DNA from: Maribacter algarum (ex Lu et al. 2025) (nom. illeg.)
Lineage (GTDB): Bacteria; Bacteroidota; Bacteroidia; Flavobacteriales; Flavobacteriaceae
Length of the DNA stretch: 64,000 nt
Direction of reading: 5' to 3'
Assembly (NCBI GenBank): GCA_947495915.1
Contig: CANMAW010000001.1
Coordinates: 496,001 to 560,000, forward strand
A model generated the notes under the pieces. That model had not been told where the DNA came from, did not search any database, and saw nothing but the letters and a program-made list of their open reading frames with translations. Made by a program: the position numbers and the translations under genes. Position 1 is the stretch's first letter; each line of letters begins with the position of its first letter. Shown here one piece after another: positions 63,443 through 64,000 of the stretch.

Positions 63443-64000
63443 CTATCTACCCATAAACACCAACAAAACACTTATATCTGAAGGAGAAACGCCACTTATT
63501 CGTGATGCCTGTGCAATAGTAACCGGTTGAATATCTTTAAGTTTTTCACGAGCTTCATAACTCAATGACTTTAATTTTGAATAATCGAAATTAGCCGGAA
63601 TTTTAACATTTTCTAAACGATGTAGTTTATCCGCATTATTCTTTTCCTTCGCGATATAGCCAGAGTATTTCACTTGAACTTCAGTTTGTTCTAATACTTC
63701 TCTATCCAACTTGTGTTCTGCAACATATTCAGAAACTGCAGTCAATTGAAGCATGTGATTCATGGTTACTTTAGGACGGGAAAAAGACTTCACCATTTTA
63801 TCTGATTGTTTAACTAAAGCAGAATCTACACTTTGTAAAATAGGGTTAATTTCTTCAGGAAGTACACTTGTTTTCTTAAAAAATTTAATAAAAGCATCAG
63901 ATTTTTTTCGCTTTTCCTCCATTCTTTTAAGCCGTTCAACTTTAGCTAAACCTATTTCATAACCCTTAGGCGTTAACCTTAAATCGGCATTATCTTGACG
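63443..64000 (-). CDS. mnmG: tRNA uridine-5-carboxymethylaminomethyl modification enzyme, C-terminal part
   Basis: Partial: the frame is open across the right edge of the window, and about 185 residues are visible. RQDNADLRLTPKGYEIGLA and the ending QASRISGVSPSDISVLLVFMGR are the diagnostic C-terminal motifs of MnmG (GidA), which with MnmE modifies U34 of several tRNAs. The N-terminal FAD part is outside the window. An apparent start at 63922 is an internal methionine. A parS-like palindrome follows the stop codon. Confidence 0.95.
   Translation of the reverse strand, partial: RQDNADLRLTPKGYEIGLAKVERLKRMEEKRKKSDAFIKFFKKTSVLPEEINPILQSVDSALVKQSDKMVKSFSRPKVTMNHMLQLTAVSEYVAEHKLDREVLEQTEVQVKYSGYIAKEKNNADKLHRLENVKIPANFDYSKLKSLSYEAREKLKDIQPVTIAQASRISGVSPSDISVLLVFMGR

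Overview
The window is AT-rich and comes from a bacterium of the phylum Bacteroidota, most likely a marine member of the Flavobacteriaceae. The evidence is a SusC/SusD outer-membrane pair, promoters of the TAnnTTTG type with a TTG about 19 bases upstream (16670-16698, 18231-18260), a large OmpA/TPR/PD40 protein of the gliding and type IX secretion style, and several small proteins of families I know mainly from flavobacteria. No tRNA, rRNA, CRISPR array, insertion sequence or phage gene was seen.

Layout. 1-2546: the start of an ECF sigma factor coupled to a YCII/DGPF protein, a ferredoxin-type oxidoreductase and a patatin-like lipase. 2709-13112: an arsenosugar biosynthesis cluster. It holds a DUF2064-type transferase, a SusC/SusD pair, an SSS-family transporter, a metallophosphoesterase fused to a CMD (peroxidase-like) domain, the radical SAM protein ArsS and the arsenite methyltransferase ArsM. 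It ends at a strong hairpin and is followed by a TetR regulator with a perfect operator palindrome. 14019-18213: housekeeping and envelope genes (GT9 transferase, DUF4254, DUF6427, DUF6341, purD).

18630-48627 is a 30-kb surface polysaccharide locus, almost entirely on the minus strand. Read in the direction of transcription it holds a DUF6909-like protein, a Wzz-like chain-length protein, rmlB-A-C-D (dTDP-L-rhamnose), WbpD- and WbpB-like genes, a Wzx-like flippase, an O-antigen ligase/polymerase, a second polytopic membrane protein, a GT4 and a UDP-GlcNAc 2-epimerase family enzyme. After these comes an unusual block: a HAD phosphatase, a class II aldolase, a membrane protein, a tandem nucleotidyltransferase, a TylF-type methyltransferase, a GT2, a GDPD-like phosphodiesterase, a GT-C/uridine-kinase fusion, a second GT-C and another GT2. 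The locus ends with the initiating sugar transferase and a UDP-glucuronate decarboxylase. A frameshifted plus-strand lipoprotein gene (34686-36103) sits inside it. It probably builds a Wzx/Wzy-type polymer containing rhamnose, xylose and an N-acetylated amino-sugar derivative, possibly with phosphorylated substituents.

48657-64000 is conserved cell biology: a GH3-family protein, an M23 peptidase, tatA, the OmpA-family protein, two tandem tiny membrane proteins, a DUF4837 lipoprotein, an MltD-like transglycosylase, pgk, the DNA polymerase III delta-prime subunit, DoxX, a Skp/OmpH protein, a methyltransferase, a small lipoprotein and the 3' end of mnmG (gidA). A perfect 16-bp parS-type palindrome lies 8 bases past the mnmG stop codon, which suggests the right end of the window is near the chromosome origin.

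Points most worth a second look are the arsenosugar cluster with its fused phosphoesterase-CMD gene and SusCD/symporter partners, the phosphate-chemistry block of the polysaccharide locus, the parS site, a palindromic repeat inserted into the SusD signal-peptide region, and three genes with damaged or odd ends (the plus-strand lipoprotein, wzx and rmlD).
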